NCBI GenBank assembly: GCA_018333895.1
Contig: JAGXSJ010000023.1
Coordinates: 1-40,404 of the forward strand
DNA: 40,404 nt
Source: Truepera sp.
Lineage (GTDB): Bacteria > Deinococcota > Deinococci > Deinococcales > Trueperaceae
Direction: 5' to 3'
The number at the start of each line of letters is the position of its first letter. The first letter of the stretch is position 1. Both the position numbers and the translations under genes were made by a program. The notes under the pieces were generated by a model. It searched no databases. It saw only the letters and a program-made list of their open reading frames with translations, and was not told where the DNA came from. Below, one piece after another: positions 1-7,280 of the stretch.

Positions 1-68
1 GGAGGAGGTAGCAGGGCTTACAGGCCACGAGGGCTATCGCTATCAGAGTATCGCATCAAGGGAGCCAT
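1..68. other. Window edge, no gene called
   Basis: The first 68 bases precede the NYN gene. Two forward frames are open from the edge: frame 1 ends with TAG at 73-75 and frame 2 runs to about 110. Either could be the 3' tail of an upstream gene, but neither tail is recognisable. The AAGGGAG at 58-64 is the ribosome site of the next gene. Confidence 0.5.
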
Positions 69-590
69 ATGTTAGAACGCGTCGCTATCTTCATCGACGG
101 CAGCAATCTGTATAACGGTATGCGTGACAATTTGCAGAGCACCCGCGTCAACCTGCAAGAGCTGATCCGGCAGCTTTTAAGGGATCGTCGACTGATGCGC
201 ACCTACTACTACAACGCCCCGCTGACCGATGATTACGATACTGAGCTGCGCGAAGGCCAGCACCGCTTTTTCGATTCATTGCGGCGGATTCCCTACGTCA
301 CGGTGCGGTTGGGGCGGCTGCACCGCCGCAACGACGGCTCGTTGGTCGAAAAGGGGATCGACGTAGCGATCGCGGTCGAATCGCTATCGCTAGCCTGGGA
401 GAACGCCTACGATACAGCGCTCCTCGTCTCCGGCGACGGCGATTACGTTGAGCTGGTAGAAGCGATTAAGCGCAAAGGCAAGCACGTCGAGTGCGCCATG
501 TTCAAGAATCAGTCAGCCGGGGTGCTGCTCGAGTTCGTCGATCGCTTTCATCCACTCGACGAACTAAGCTGGTCAAAGATCCTGTTTTAG
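69..590 (+). CDS. NYN domain (LabA/DUF88-like) protein, putative ribonuclease
   Basis: 173 aa, the usual length for a stand-alone NYN (PIN-like fold) protein. The N-terminal strand carries FIDGSNLYNGM with the first conserved Asp. A central KGIDVAIAVESL and a later LLVSGDGDYVELVEAI supply the other acidic residues expected for metal-dependent nuclease chemistry. There is no signal peptide or membrane segment, so it should be cytoplasmic. The family is thought to act in RNA processing or decay, but no substrate can be read from the sequence. The ATG is chosen because AAGGGAG lies 4 nt upstream. It runs in the same direction as dnaE with a 44-nt gap, but dnaE has its own promoter-like box, so co-transcription is uncertain. 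Confidence 0.85.
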   Translation: MLERVAIFIDGSNLYNGMRDNLQSTRVNLQELIRQLLRDRRLMRTYYYNAPLTDDYDTELREGQHRFFDSLRRIPYVTVRLGRLHRRNDGSLVEKGIDVAIAVESLSLAWENAYDTALLVSGDGDYVELVEAIKRKGKHVECAMFKNQSAGVLLEFVDRFHPLDELSWSKILF

Positions 591-622
591 TCTGCCTGCG
601 CTCCGAGGGTGCCAGCTGGCGT

Positions 623-634
623 TAAGATGAAGGT
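623..634 (+). promoter_or_regulatory. Leaderless -10 box of dnaE
   Basis: TAAGAT at 623-628 is followed by exactly 6 nt and the GTG start of dnaE. No good -35 hexamer is visible 16-18 nt upstream. The purine-rich AAGG just before the GTG is too close to serve as a normal ribosome site, which favours a leaderless transcript. Confidence 0.6.
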
Positions 635-3600
635 GTGTCCGGCCCATCCTTTGCCCACCTCCACCAACACACCGCCTACAGTCTGCTAGACGGCGCGGCT
701 CGGATTAAAGACCTCATTGCTTGGGTCAAGGAGATCAGCCCGGCGCGCCCGGTAGTAGCCATCACCGACCACGGCAACATGCACGGCGCTATTGAGTTCT
801 ATAAAACCGCCGAGCAAGCCGGAGTGAAGCCGATCATCGGCTTTGAGGCTTACGTCACCGCCGGTTCGCGCTTTGAGAAGCGCAAACCCAACAGCAAGCT
901 CGATGGGGGCTACTTCCACCTGACGTTGTTAGCTAAGAACCTGGTCGGCTACAAAAACCTCTGCAAGCTCAACTCACGAGGCTGGCTGGAGGGCTTTTAC
1001 GGCAAGCCGCGAGTCGATCATGAACTGCTCCGCGAGTACAGTCAAGGAGTAATCGCGCTCTCCGGGTGCTTAGGCGCCCAGCTCCCCCGCACCCTGCTCG
1101 ATGCCGGTTTCGAGGCCGGCGAGGAGGTCTTGCAGCAGTACTTAAACATCTATGGTGACGACCTGTTCATCGAGCTGCAAAACCACGGCCTGGCAGAGCA
1201 GCAGCGGCTCAACCCGATGCTCAAGGAGTTGGGCCACCGCTACGGCCTTGGCCTGGTCGCCACCAACGATGGGCATTACGTCAAGAAAAGTGACGCCAGA
1301 GCGCATGAGGCGCTGCTAGCCGTACAGACCAAGACCACCCTGTCGGATCCCAACCGCTTTCGCTTTGCCTGTGACGAGTTCTATGTCAAGACGCCGAGCG
1401 AGATGGCAGCCGCCATCCCGGAGGATGAGTATCCTAGCGCACTAACCAACACCATGCTGGTAGCCGACAGCTGCGACTTGGTACTGCCCATCGGCAACAA
1501 GCGGAGCTATCAGATGCCGGAGGTGCCGCTACCCCCGGGGCGGACGCTGGCTGAGCAGCTCCGCTATCAGACTTATGAAGGGCTCATGGCGCGCTATGCG
1601 GTAATTACCGAGGAGCTGTTGCGGCGCTATCTGAACATGGCGCAGCCCGAGGTCCCAGAGCATCTCCAGGGCGTGCTCTTTGCGCTGGCCAAAGTCGGAG
1701 ATAGCTGTCAGCAAGCGGCCAAGGAGCGTGGCGAGCCCCCCCCTTACCCCCCCCATCTGAAGGCGCTCAAAGCGACTGCGCTCGATCCCATCGCGCTCAC
1801 GGTGCTCGAGCGGGCCGAGTACGAGCTAGGCGTCATCATCGCCATGGAGTTCCCCGACTATTTTCTGATCGTCGCCGACTTTATTAACTGGGCCAAGGGT
1901 CACGGTATCGCAGTCGGGCCAGGGCGCGGTTCAGGGGCCGGTTCGATCGTCGCCTATGCCACGCGCATCACCGATATCGACCCGCTGGAGTTCAATCTAC
2001 TGTTCGAGCGCTTCTTGAACCCTGATCGTGTCAGCATGCCTGACTTCGATGTGGACTTTTCTGACGCGCGGCGCTTGGAGGTGATCGACTACGTGCGCCG
2101 CAAATATGGCGAAGAGCGTGTAGCGCAGATCGCCACCTTCGGGACCATGGCCAGCAAGGCTGCCATCAAGGATGCAGCGCGCGTACTGGAAGCCCCCTAT
2201 GCTGAGGCTGACAAGGTCTCCAAGCTGATCCCGTCGGTGTTCGGGCGTTCCATCCCGATCGCCAAGGCGCTCCAGGAGGTGCCAGAGATCAAGCAAGCCT
2301 ACGACCACGGGGCCCGCGAATATATCGACGTGGCGCTGGCGCTCGAGGGCTTAACTCGGCACGCTTCGGTCCATGCCGCCGGAGTGATTATTGCGCGCGA
2401 ACCGGTGCAGGAGCTGGCACCGGTGTTCCGCAGCGGCGACGGTCCGATCATTTGCCAGTACGACATGAACTCGGTCGAGGAGCTAGGCTTCTTAAAGATG
2501 GACTTTTTGGGCTTGCGGGCGCTGACCTTTATCGAGACGGCCGTCAAGATTGTTAAACGGTCGCACGGTATCACGCTAAATCCCGATAAGTTCCCAACCG
2601 ACGACGAGGCGACCTTCGAGCTACTCTCGCGTGGCGATGCCGCGGGGGTGTTCCAGTTCGAGTCGGCAGGGATGGTCGACACGTTAAAGAAGCTCAAACC
2701 GCGGCGCATTCAGGACCTGATCGCGGTAGCGGCGCTGTATCGCCCCGGCCCGATGGAGAATATCCCGACCTATATCCGCCGCCACCACGGGCTCGAGCAA
2801 GTTGACTATTCGGACTTCCCCCGCGCCGAGCCGCTGCTGCGACCGATTCTGGCAGAAACCTACGGCATCCCAGTCTATCAAGAGCAGATCATGCAGATCG
2901 CTCAAGCAGTCGCTGGCTACTCGCTGGGTGAGGCCGACCTGTTGCGGCGCGCCATGGGCAAGAAGAAGCTCGATGAGATGCTTAAACAGCGGGCGGTGTT
3001 TGAGAAGGGGGCAGCCGATAAGGGGATCGGCAAGGAGGAAGCCAACCGCATCTTCGACCTGCTGGAGAAGTTTGCCAACTACGGGTTCAATAAGTCACAT
3101 TCGGCCGCCTACAGTGTGCTCTCCTATCAGACCGCCTACTTAAAAGCGCACTACCCGGTCGAGTTCATGGCCGCGCTGCTGACGGTTGAGCGTGGCGACT
3201 CCGACAAGGTAGCGCAGTACGTGGGCGACGCCCGCCACTTAGGGATTCAGGTACTTCCGCCTGACATCAACGAGTCGGGGGCCGACTTTACCCCGCTCGG
3301 CAAGGTTATTCGCTTTGGCCTAGCCGGGGTTAAGAACGTGGGCGATGGCGCGGTGGAGCAGATCCTGGCCGAGCGCGAACGGGGTGGGCGCTTTCGCAGC
3401 CTAGCCGACTTCTGCCGACGGGCTAGCAGCGCGGCAGTCAACAAGCGGGCCGTAGAGCACCTGGTTAAGGCCGGTGCTTTCGATGCGCTCGGCGAGCGCC
3501 ACCGCCTGCTGGCCAATCTTGAGTCACTGCTCAAGTGGGGGGCCGTACTACGCGAGCAGGCTGCTAGCGGACAGTTCGGGCTGTTTGCCGCCGACACCGC

Positions 3601-4336
3601 TCCACCGCTCTCGGATACCCCGCCCCTGAGCCGGCTCGAGCTGCTCCGGCTAGAAAAAGATGCGCTGGGGCTCTATATCAGCGACCACCCGCTCAACAGC
3701 TACCCCGGCCTAGCAGCAGTCGCCCACTGTCCAGTCGATCAGGTGGAGGTGTGGTGCAGATGGCAACAGTCAGCGCGACCGGGGCAGCGCTGCCAAGTGA
3801 TATTAGCTGGCCTAGTGCAGGACATCGTCAAGAAACCGACTAAAAAGGGGGGCATGATGGTGCGTTTTAAGCTAGCCGATGAGAGTGGGACGCGTGAGGT
3901 GATGGCGTTTAGCCGCGTCTATGATGAGATCGCCGAGCAACTGGCTGAGGAGATACCGGTGGTAGCGGTGATCGAGGCTTCCGAGGATGGCGAATCGCTG
4001 CGCCTGGCGGTAGAGCGCTTAATCGTTTGGGAAGAGCGCCGCTCACTGCCGCAAGTAGCCCTGCTGATGTTCGACCTAGCTGCTGTGGACGATCATCTTC
4101 TAGCAGACCTCCGCTCGCGGCTCGACGAAGTCGCTGGCCGCACTCCGTTGCAGTTGCAGGTGCGTACCACCCAGGGCGTGGTGACCTACGCTGCCGAGGC
4201 GCGGGTGGCAGCCGAGCGCCTGTTCGAGCTCGAAGCCAGCTATCCTTGGCTCAAGACAGCCCTCAGCGTCGACCGAGCGAGCCTGCTGCAAGGCCGCAAC
4301 GGTCGGTTAGCTGCTAAGCCTGAGGTGCCCTTTTAG
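635..4336 (+). CDS. dnaE: DNA polymerase III alpha subunit
   Basis: 1233 aa, the replicative polymerase catalytic subunit. The N-terminal PHP domain (about residues 1-280) opens with HLHQHTAYSLLDG. In Thermus-type enzymes this domain can hold a metal-dependent proofreading activity. The palm has PDFDVDF at residues 469-475 with the two catalytic Asp (472, 474), and KMDFLGL supplies the third. The PGPMENIP and GFNKSHSAAYS blocks of the fingers region follow. QFGLF at residues 980-984 matches the beta-clamp-binding pattern, and a C-terminal OB-fold stretch comes after it. The GTG start is preferred because the protein then begins a few residues before the conserved HLHQHT. No intein or frameshift is seen. 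It is followed by about 80 nt and then a promoter for the next gene. Confidence 0.98.
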   Translation: MSGPSFAHLHQHTAYSLLDGAARIKDLIAWVKEISPARPVVAITDHGNMHGAIEFYKTAEQAGVKPIIGFEAYVTAGSRFEKRKPNSKLDGGYFHLTLLAKNLVGYKNLCKLNSRGWLEGFYGKPRVDHELLREYSQGVIALSGCLGAQLPRTLLDAGFEAGEEVLQQYLNIYGDDLFIELQNHGLAEQQRLNPMLKELGHRYGLGLVATNDGHYVKKSDARAHEALLAVQTKTTLSDPNRFRFACDEFYVKTPSEMAAAIPEDEYPSALTNTMLVADSCDLVLPIGNKRSYQMPEVPLPPGRTLAEQLRYQTYEGLMARYAVITEELLRRYLNMAQPEVPEHLQGVLFALAKVGDSCQQAAKERGEPPPYPPHLKALKATALDPIALTVLERAEYELGVIIAMEFPDYFLIVADFINWAKGHGIAVGPGRGSGAGSIVAYATRITDIDPLEFNLLFERFLNPDRVSMPDFDVDFSDARRLEVIDYVRRKYGEERVAQIATFGTMASKAAIKDAARVLEAPYAEADKVSKLIPSVFGRSIPIAKALQEVPEIKQAYDHGAREYIDVALALEGLTRHASVHAAGVIIAREPVQELAPVFRSGDGPIICQYDMNSVEELGFLKMDFLGLRALTFIETAVKIVKRSHGITLNPDKFPTDDEATFELLSRGDAAGVFQFESAGMVDTLKKLKPRRIQDLIAVAALYRPGPMENIPTYIRRHHGLEQVDYSDFPRAEPLLRPILAETYGIPVYQEQIMQIAQAVAGYSLGEADLLRRAMGKKKLDEMLKQRAVFEKGAADKGIGKEEANRIFDLLEKFANYGFNKSHSAAYSVLSYQTAYLKAHYPVEFMAALLTVERGDSDKVAQYVGDARHLGIQVLPPDINESGADFTPLGKVIRFGLAGVKNVGDGAVEQILAERERGGRFRSLADFCRRASSAAVNKRAVEHLVKAGAFDALGERHRLLANLESLLKWGAVLREQAASGQFGLFAADTAPPLSDTPPLSRLELLRLEKDALGLYISDHPLNSYPGLAAVAHCPVDQVEVWCRWQQSARPGQRCQVILAGLVQDIVKKPTKKGGMMVRFKLADESGTREVMAFSRVYDEIAEQLAEEIPVVAVIEASEDGESLRLAVERLIVWEERRSLPQVALLMFDLAAVDDHLLADLRSRLDEVAGRTPLQLQVRTTQGVVTYAAEARVAAERLFELEASYPWLKTALSVDRASLLQGRNGRLAAKPEVPF

Positions 4337-4380
4337 GTCGGTGGCTAGGCGGCGCGCAACCGGGCTCAGTGCTGAATAGG

Positions 4381-4409
4381 TTCACTCCTACTCGCGCAGA
4401 GTATAGACT
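4381..4409 (+). promoter_or_regulatory. Promoter upstream of leader ORF and Gfo/Idh gene
   Basis: TTCACT (4381-4386) and TAGACT (4404-4409) are separated by 17 nt. The -10 box ends 6 nt before the ATG at 4416. A second -10-like box, TAGGGT (4427-4432), lies 6 nt before the GTG at 4439 but lacks a -35. Confidence 0.55.
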
Positions 4410-4415
4410 AGCAGC

Positions 4416-4442
4416 ATGAAGCTCTTTAGGGTTGCGGCGTGA
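4416..4442 (+). CDS. Eight-codon leader ORF overlapping the next start
   Basis: ATG at 4416 encodes MKLFRVAA and stops with TGA at 4440-4442, overlapping the GTG (4439-4441) of the oxidoreductase as GTGA. Its ATG sits 6 nt after the -10 box TAGACT, so it could be translated from a leaderless transcript and hand ribosomes to the downstream gene, which has no Shine-Dalgarno sequence. Translation is inferred and the peptide has no recognised function. Confidence 0.35.
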   Translation: MKLFRVAA

Positions 4443-5482
4443 TTAAAGTCGGCATTATCGGCACAGGCTGGGCTGATCGAGTACAGATTCCGGCCTTTAA
4501 AGCTGCCGGGCTTGATATCGTCGGCCTGGCCGGGCGCGACAAAGCGAAAACCGCGCGGGTAGCTGCTGCGCACGGTATTGCTTTTCACACTACCGACTGG
4601 CGCGAGCTACTTGAGGTCTGTGACCTGGTATCGGTAACCTCACCGCCCGCGCTGCACCAGGAACAGGCAATCGCTGTTCTGGAGGCCGGCAAGCACCTAT
4701 TGTGCGAAAAGCCCTTGGCGCTGAACATGGCCGAGGCGCAACTCATCTGCCAAGTAGCTGAGCGCTACCCCGAGCGATTGGCGCTAGTAGACCACCAACT
4801 CCGCTTCCTGCCGGCGCGGCGCAAAGCCAAGGAGCTGATCGACAGCGGCGCCATCGGGCGCATCATCGCTGTTACGGTGCGTACCACCTCCGGGAGCCGG
4901 ATGAACCCGCGTGAGCCGTTCAACTGGTGGTCGGATGCCGCTCAGGGCGGCGGCATCCTGGGCGCTATCGGCTCGCATGCGCTAGACGGTATCCGCTGGC
5001 TGCTCGAGCCCCACTGCGGCCCCATTGAGCTTACCGGAGCAGTGCTAGGGCGGACCTATCCGACCCGCCTTGACGCCAGCGGCAACGCGCGCGAGGTCAC
5101 CGCTGACGATATCGCTGCACTGGTGTTTCGCCTGGGCGAGGTAGTTGGTACCTTGCTGGTGCACGGTGCAGCGCTCGACGAAGCGGTCGATCTCTTAACC
5201 GTTCGGGGCGAGCGGGGGACGCTAGTTATCGACCAGTCGCTCAAGCTTTACCTTGGCAAACGCCGTGGACCGCTTAAGGAGTATGTTACCCGCTTGCCCG
5301 AGCTGGTGCCTAACCGCTTCCGCGCCAACCCCTTTGCTGCCGGTAGCGTACTCTTGGGTTTGGCGCTGAGCGAAGCGCTAGGAAACCGGCGCGAGTTAAG
5401 CGCCCTCAGCCCTGCCGCCAGGTTAGCGGACGGGCTAGCAGTACAGCGACTGCTCGATCAGGCCCGCCATCTGGCCCGCTGA
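4439..5482 (+). CDS. Gfo/Idh/MocA family NAD(P)-dependent oxidoreductase
   Basis: 347 aa, a typical family length. The N-terminal Rossmann fold begins IGTGWADRVQIPAF, a glycine-rich loop that departs slightly from GxGxxG. CEKPLALNMAEA contains the conserved EKP whose Lys is the usual catalytic residue. The C-terminal half is the alpha/beta substrate domain, with GGGILGAIGSHALDGIRWL and the conserved His. The family reduces or oxidises sugar-like or cyclic-polyol substrates, and the substrate cannot be told here. The GTG start places the Rossmann motif at the N-terminus as expected. The neighbours, dnaE and cyclophilins, give no pathway hint. The coding sequence is intact. Confidence 0.9.
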   Translation: MIKVGIIGTGWADRVQIPAFKAAGLDIVGLAGRDKAKTARVAAAHGIAFHTTDWRELLEVCDLVSVTSPPALHQEQAIAVLEAGKHLLCEKPLALNMAEAQLICQVAERYPERLALVDHQLRFLPARRKAKELIDSGAIGRIIAVTVRTTSGSRMNPREPFNWWSDAAQGGGILGAIGSHALDGIRWLLEPHCGPIELTGAVLGRTYPTRLDASGNAREVTADDIAALVFRLGEVVGTLLVHGAALDEAVDLLTVRGERGTLVIDQSLKLYLGKRRGPLKEYVTRLPELVPNRFRANPFAAGSVLLGLALSEALGNRRELSALSPAARLADGLAVQRLLDQARHLAR

Positions 5483-5524
5483 CACCACGCTCTCATGGGA
5501 CAGCGTTTACAATAGCGGAGGTGT

Positions 5525-5566
5525 ATGACGCTTCCTCAAGCCAAAACCTACTGGCTTACCACCTGA
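5525..5566 (+). CDS. Possible 13-codon leader ORF
   Basis: An ATG 3 nt after GGAGG (5517-5521) opens a 13-codon frame ending TGA at 5564-5566. An overlapping alternative from GTG 5521 has 17 codons. TACAAT at 5508-5513 could be its promoter. The peptide is not recognised and the ORF could be chance. It is listed because the ribosome site is good and a structured leader follows. Confidence 0.2.
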   Translation: MTLPQAKTYWLTT

Positions 5567-5582
5567 GAGGCTGAAGGGTTTT

Positions 5583-5611
5583 GCCCCGACTGAACTACTT
5601 GAATTCTGACC
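5583..5611 (+). repeat. Cyclophilin-upstream box, copy A
   Basis: GCCCCGACTGAACTACTTGA and the following TTCTGACC align with copy C at 6671-6702, where GCCCCGACCTGAATACTCGA is followed by ATACTGATT. It is the most diverged of three copies. See copies B and C. Confidence 0.5.
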
Positions 5612-5614
5612 ACT

Positions 5615-5724
5615 TTAGCAGGTATCATCTGGTTTGATCCTGCGGGTGCTCGCAGGACTGCGAATCGTTCTCTATCCTGCGGTTTACTCGCAGGACGCCT
5701 TTGCAGAGATGATACCTGCGCTAA
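5615..5724. repeat. Palindromic element: outer stem with two inner hairpins
   Basis: The left arm at 5618-5630 (GCAGGTATCATCT) is the perfect complement of 5707-5719. Allowing a 2-nt bulge, TTAGC (5615-5619) also pairs with GCTAA (5720-5724). Inside lie two near-identical hairpins, each with the 7-bp stem TCCTGCG/CGCAGGA: 5638-5657 (6-nt loop) and 5675-5695 (7-nt loop). As RNA or extruded DNA this would make a three-way junction. A third hairpin of the same stem is at 35475-35494. No coding frame uses it. It could be a REP/MITE-like element or a structured leader. Confidence 0.7.
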
Positions 5725-5752
5725 GGCGACTCAGTATTTGTGAAAACCGCTG

Positions 5753-5778
5753 TTGACTACTCGAATACTGATTATCAC
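5753..5778 (+). repeat. Cyclophilin-upstream box, copy B
   Basis: CTACTCGAATACTGATT is nearly identical to copy C and ends just before the GGGAGG of the exported cyclophilin. AATACT at 5764-5769 could be a -10 box placing the transcript start just before the ribosome site. An operator role is equally possible. Confidence 0.5.
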
Positions 5779-5789
5779 GGGAGGTTTAC

Positions 5790-6665
5790 ATGGCACGTAA
5801 TATGTCGGTAGCACTTACTGCAGCGCTACTGCTGGCCGGGGGGCTCTGGCTGGGCACCAGCGCCCAGACTCAACCAGCAGAGCCAGCCGCCCCAGCGCTG
5901 GACATTCCTGCCGGTTACAGCCTCACCCCATTCTTATCAGACGAGCCAATCCGGCAGTTTACCGAGGCGCGGAGCGTACTGCTACCGGACACCGACTACG
6001 CTGCGGTGATCGACACCAACCGCGGGCGGTTGACAATCGATCTCTTCGAGCAGCAGACCCCGATAACGGTCAATAGCTTGGTGTTCTTAGCACAGCACCG
6101 CTACTTCGATGGCATCGTCTTTCACCGGGTACTCGATGGTTTCATGGCCCAGACCGGCGATCCTACCGGTACCGGTCGCGGCGGCCCCGGCTATCAGTTT
6201 GAGGACGAAATCGTCCCCGGCTTGGTCCACGATCAGTTGGGGGTGGTCTCGATGGCTAACGCTGGGCCAAATACCAACGGTAGCCAGTTCTTTATCACCT
6301 TTGCCGCTACCCCTTGGCTAGACGGCAGGCATACCGTATTTGGCCGGGTCGTCGAAGGGCTGGAAGTGTTAGACGCCCTGACGCGCATTGACCCGCAAAC
6401 CCCCAGCATCATCGCCTTCCTTACCGACTCGCTAGCTAGTCTAGCTGAGCAGGGTGTCCTGCTAGCCGGCGAGGCTGACCAGACGCTACAGAGCTATCTG
6501 AGCGAGAGCTTAGGCGCCATGCCGGTAGCCGGCCAGACTTTTACCGTTGATGGCTTCACCGGCGTGCTCGGCCGCTTGGGCGACACCCCGGCTATCGGCT
6601 TTTTCCCCCAACCCGACGTGATTGAGCGGATGTTCATTATTGAGCGCCCGGCGGGTAGCCAGTGA
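5790..6665 (+). CDS. Exported cyclophilin-type peptidyl-prolyl cis-trans isomerase with C-terminal insertion
   Basis: 291 aa. An N-terminal signal peptide (hydrophobic [15 protein letters not shown], then TSAQTQ) points to export. The cyclophilin core starts near residue 70, with [18 protein letters not shown], the catalytic [15 protein letters not shown] (conserved Arg) and [17 protein letters not shown], then [14 protein letters not shown]. Compared with the paralogue next door it carries an extra stretch of about 70 residues (roughly 205-273) between the IDPQ turn and the last strand [10 protein letters not shown]. The family isomerises Xaa-Pro bonds, here presumably in the periplasm or at the cell wall. 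GGGAGG 5 nt upstream fixes the start. It probably arose by tandem duplication with the next gene. Confidence 0.9.
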   Translation: MARNMSVALTAALLLAGGLWLGTSAQTQPAEPAAPALDIPAGYSLTPFLSDEPIRQFTEARSVLLPDTDYAAVIDTNRGRLTIDLFEQQTPITVNSLVFLAQHRYFDGIVFHRVLDGFMAQTGDPTGTGRGGPGYQFEDEIVPGLVHDQLGVVSMANAGPNTNGSQFFITFAATPWLDGRHTVFGRVVEGLEVLDALTRIDPQTPSIIAFLTDSLASLAEQGVLLAGEADQTLQSYLSESLGAMPVAGQTFTVDGFTGVLGRLGDTPAIGFFPQPDVIERMFIIERPAGSQ

Positions 6666-6670
6666 TTTTC

Positions 6671-6702
6671 GCCCCGACCTGAATACTCGAATACTGATTT
6701 TC
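6671..6702 (+). repeat. Cyclophilin-upstream box, copy C
   Basis: A box with two AATACT units (6683-6688 and 6690-6695) lies between the two cyclophilin genes, just before GGAGG. It matches copies A and B, so the duplicated gene kept its upstream signal. It may be a promoter -10 region or an operator. Confidence 0.5.
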
Positions 6703-6713
6703 GGAGGACGGTA

Positions 6714-7274
6714 ATGGCCAGCAAACAGCTTGAAGGTTACACCGCACGTCCCTGCTCGGAGACTCGTCAGACCGAGTTCTCCCGCGCTGAAACGGTACTA
6801 AGGCCCGGCAAGGACTACCGCGCCACACTCAGTACCCGCCACGGCGATCTTGTCATCGAGCTCTATCAAGACCAGGCGCCGCACACGGTCAATAACTTCG
6901 TATTCTTAGCGCTGCACCGCTTCTATGACGGAGTGGCCTTTCACCGCGTACTAGCAGACTTCATGGCCCAGACCGGTGACCCTACCGGGACCGGTCGCGG
7001 TGGCCCCGGCTACCGCTTCGAGGATGAGTTTCACCCGGCCTTACGGCATGATAAGAAGGGTGTGTTATCGATGGCTAACGCTGGGCCAAACACCAACGGT
7101 AGCCAGTTCTTCATCACTTTTCAGCCTACTCCCTGGCTAGATGGCAAGCACGCGGTGTTCGGCCAGGTAATCGAGGGGCTTGAGGTGCTCGACGCGCTCA
7201 CCCACATCGACCCGCAGCGGCCTTCGGGGGTTAAGCCGGACGTAATCAGCCGGCTCGCTATTGTCGAGAAGTAA
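6714..7274 (+). CDS. Cytoplasmic cyclophilin-type peptidyl-prolyl isomerase
   Basis: 186 aa with no signal peptide. It has a short N-terminal lead, then the cyclophilin domain [35 protein letters not shown] with the catalytic Arg, and [33 protein letters not shown]. It is closely related to the upstream exported copy, with long stretches of near-identical DNA in the core, but lacks the leader peptide and the 70-residue insertion. GGAGG lies 6 nt before the ATG. The pair supplies one isomerase outside and one inside the cell. It converges on thrS with a 6-nt gap. Confidence 0.92.
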   Translation: MASKQLEGYTARPCSETRQTEFSRAETVLRPGKDYRATLSTRHGDLVIELYQDQAPHTVNNFVFLALHRFYDGVAFHRVLADFMAQTGDPTGTGRGGPGYRFEDEFHPALRHDKKGVLSMANAGPNTNGSQFFITFQPTPWLDGKHAVFGQVIEGLEVLDALTHIDPQRPSGVKPDVISRLAIVEK

Positions 7275-7280
7275 AGGTAG

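Larger units (their letters stand above)
5483..5789 (+). promoter_or_regulatory. Structured 307-nt non-coding region before the exported cyclophilin
   Basis: It holds a -10-like TACAAT (5508-5513), GGAGG (5517-5521) before a 13-codon ORF (5525-5566), a box shared with the downstream cyclophilin leaders (5583-5611), a large inverted repeat enclosing two hairpins (5615-5724), a second copy of the box (5753-5778) and GGGAGG at 5779-5784 before the ATG at 5790. It looks like a long regulated leader or an insertion of a small palindromic element. Which of these is transcribed is unknown. Confidence 0.5.

Noticed and set aside
1-68. 3' end of an upstream gene
   Set aside because: Two frames remain open and neither tail is recognisable, so no call is made.
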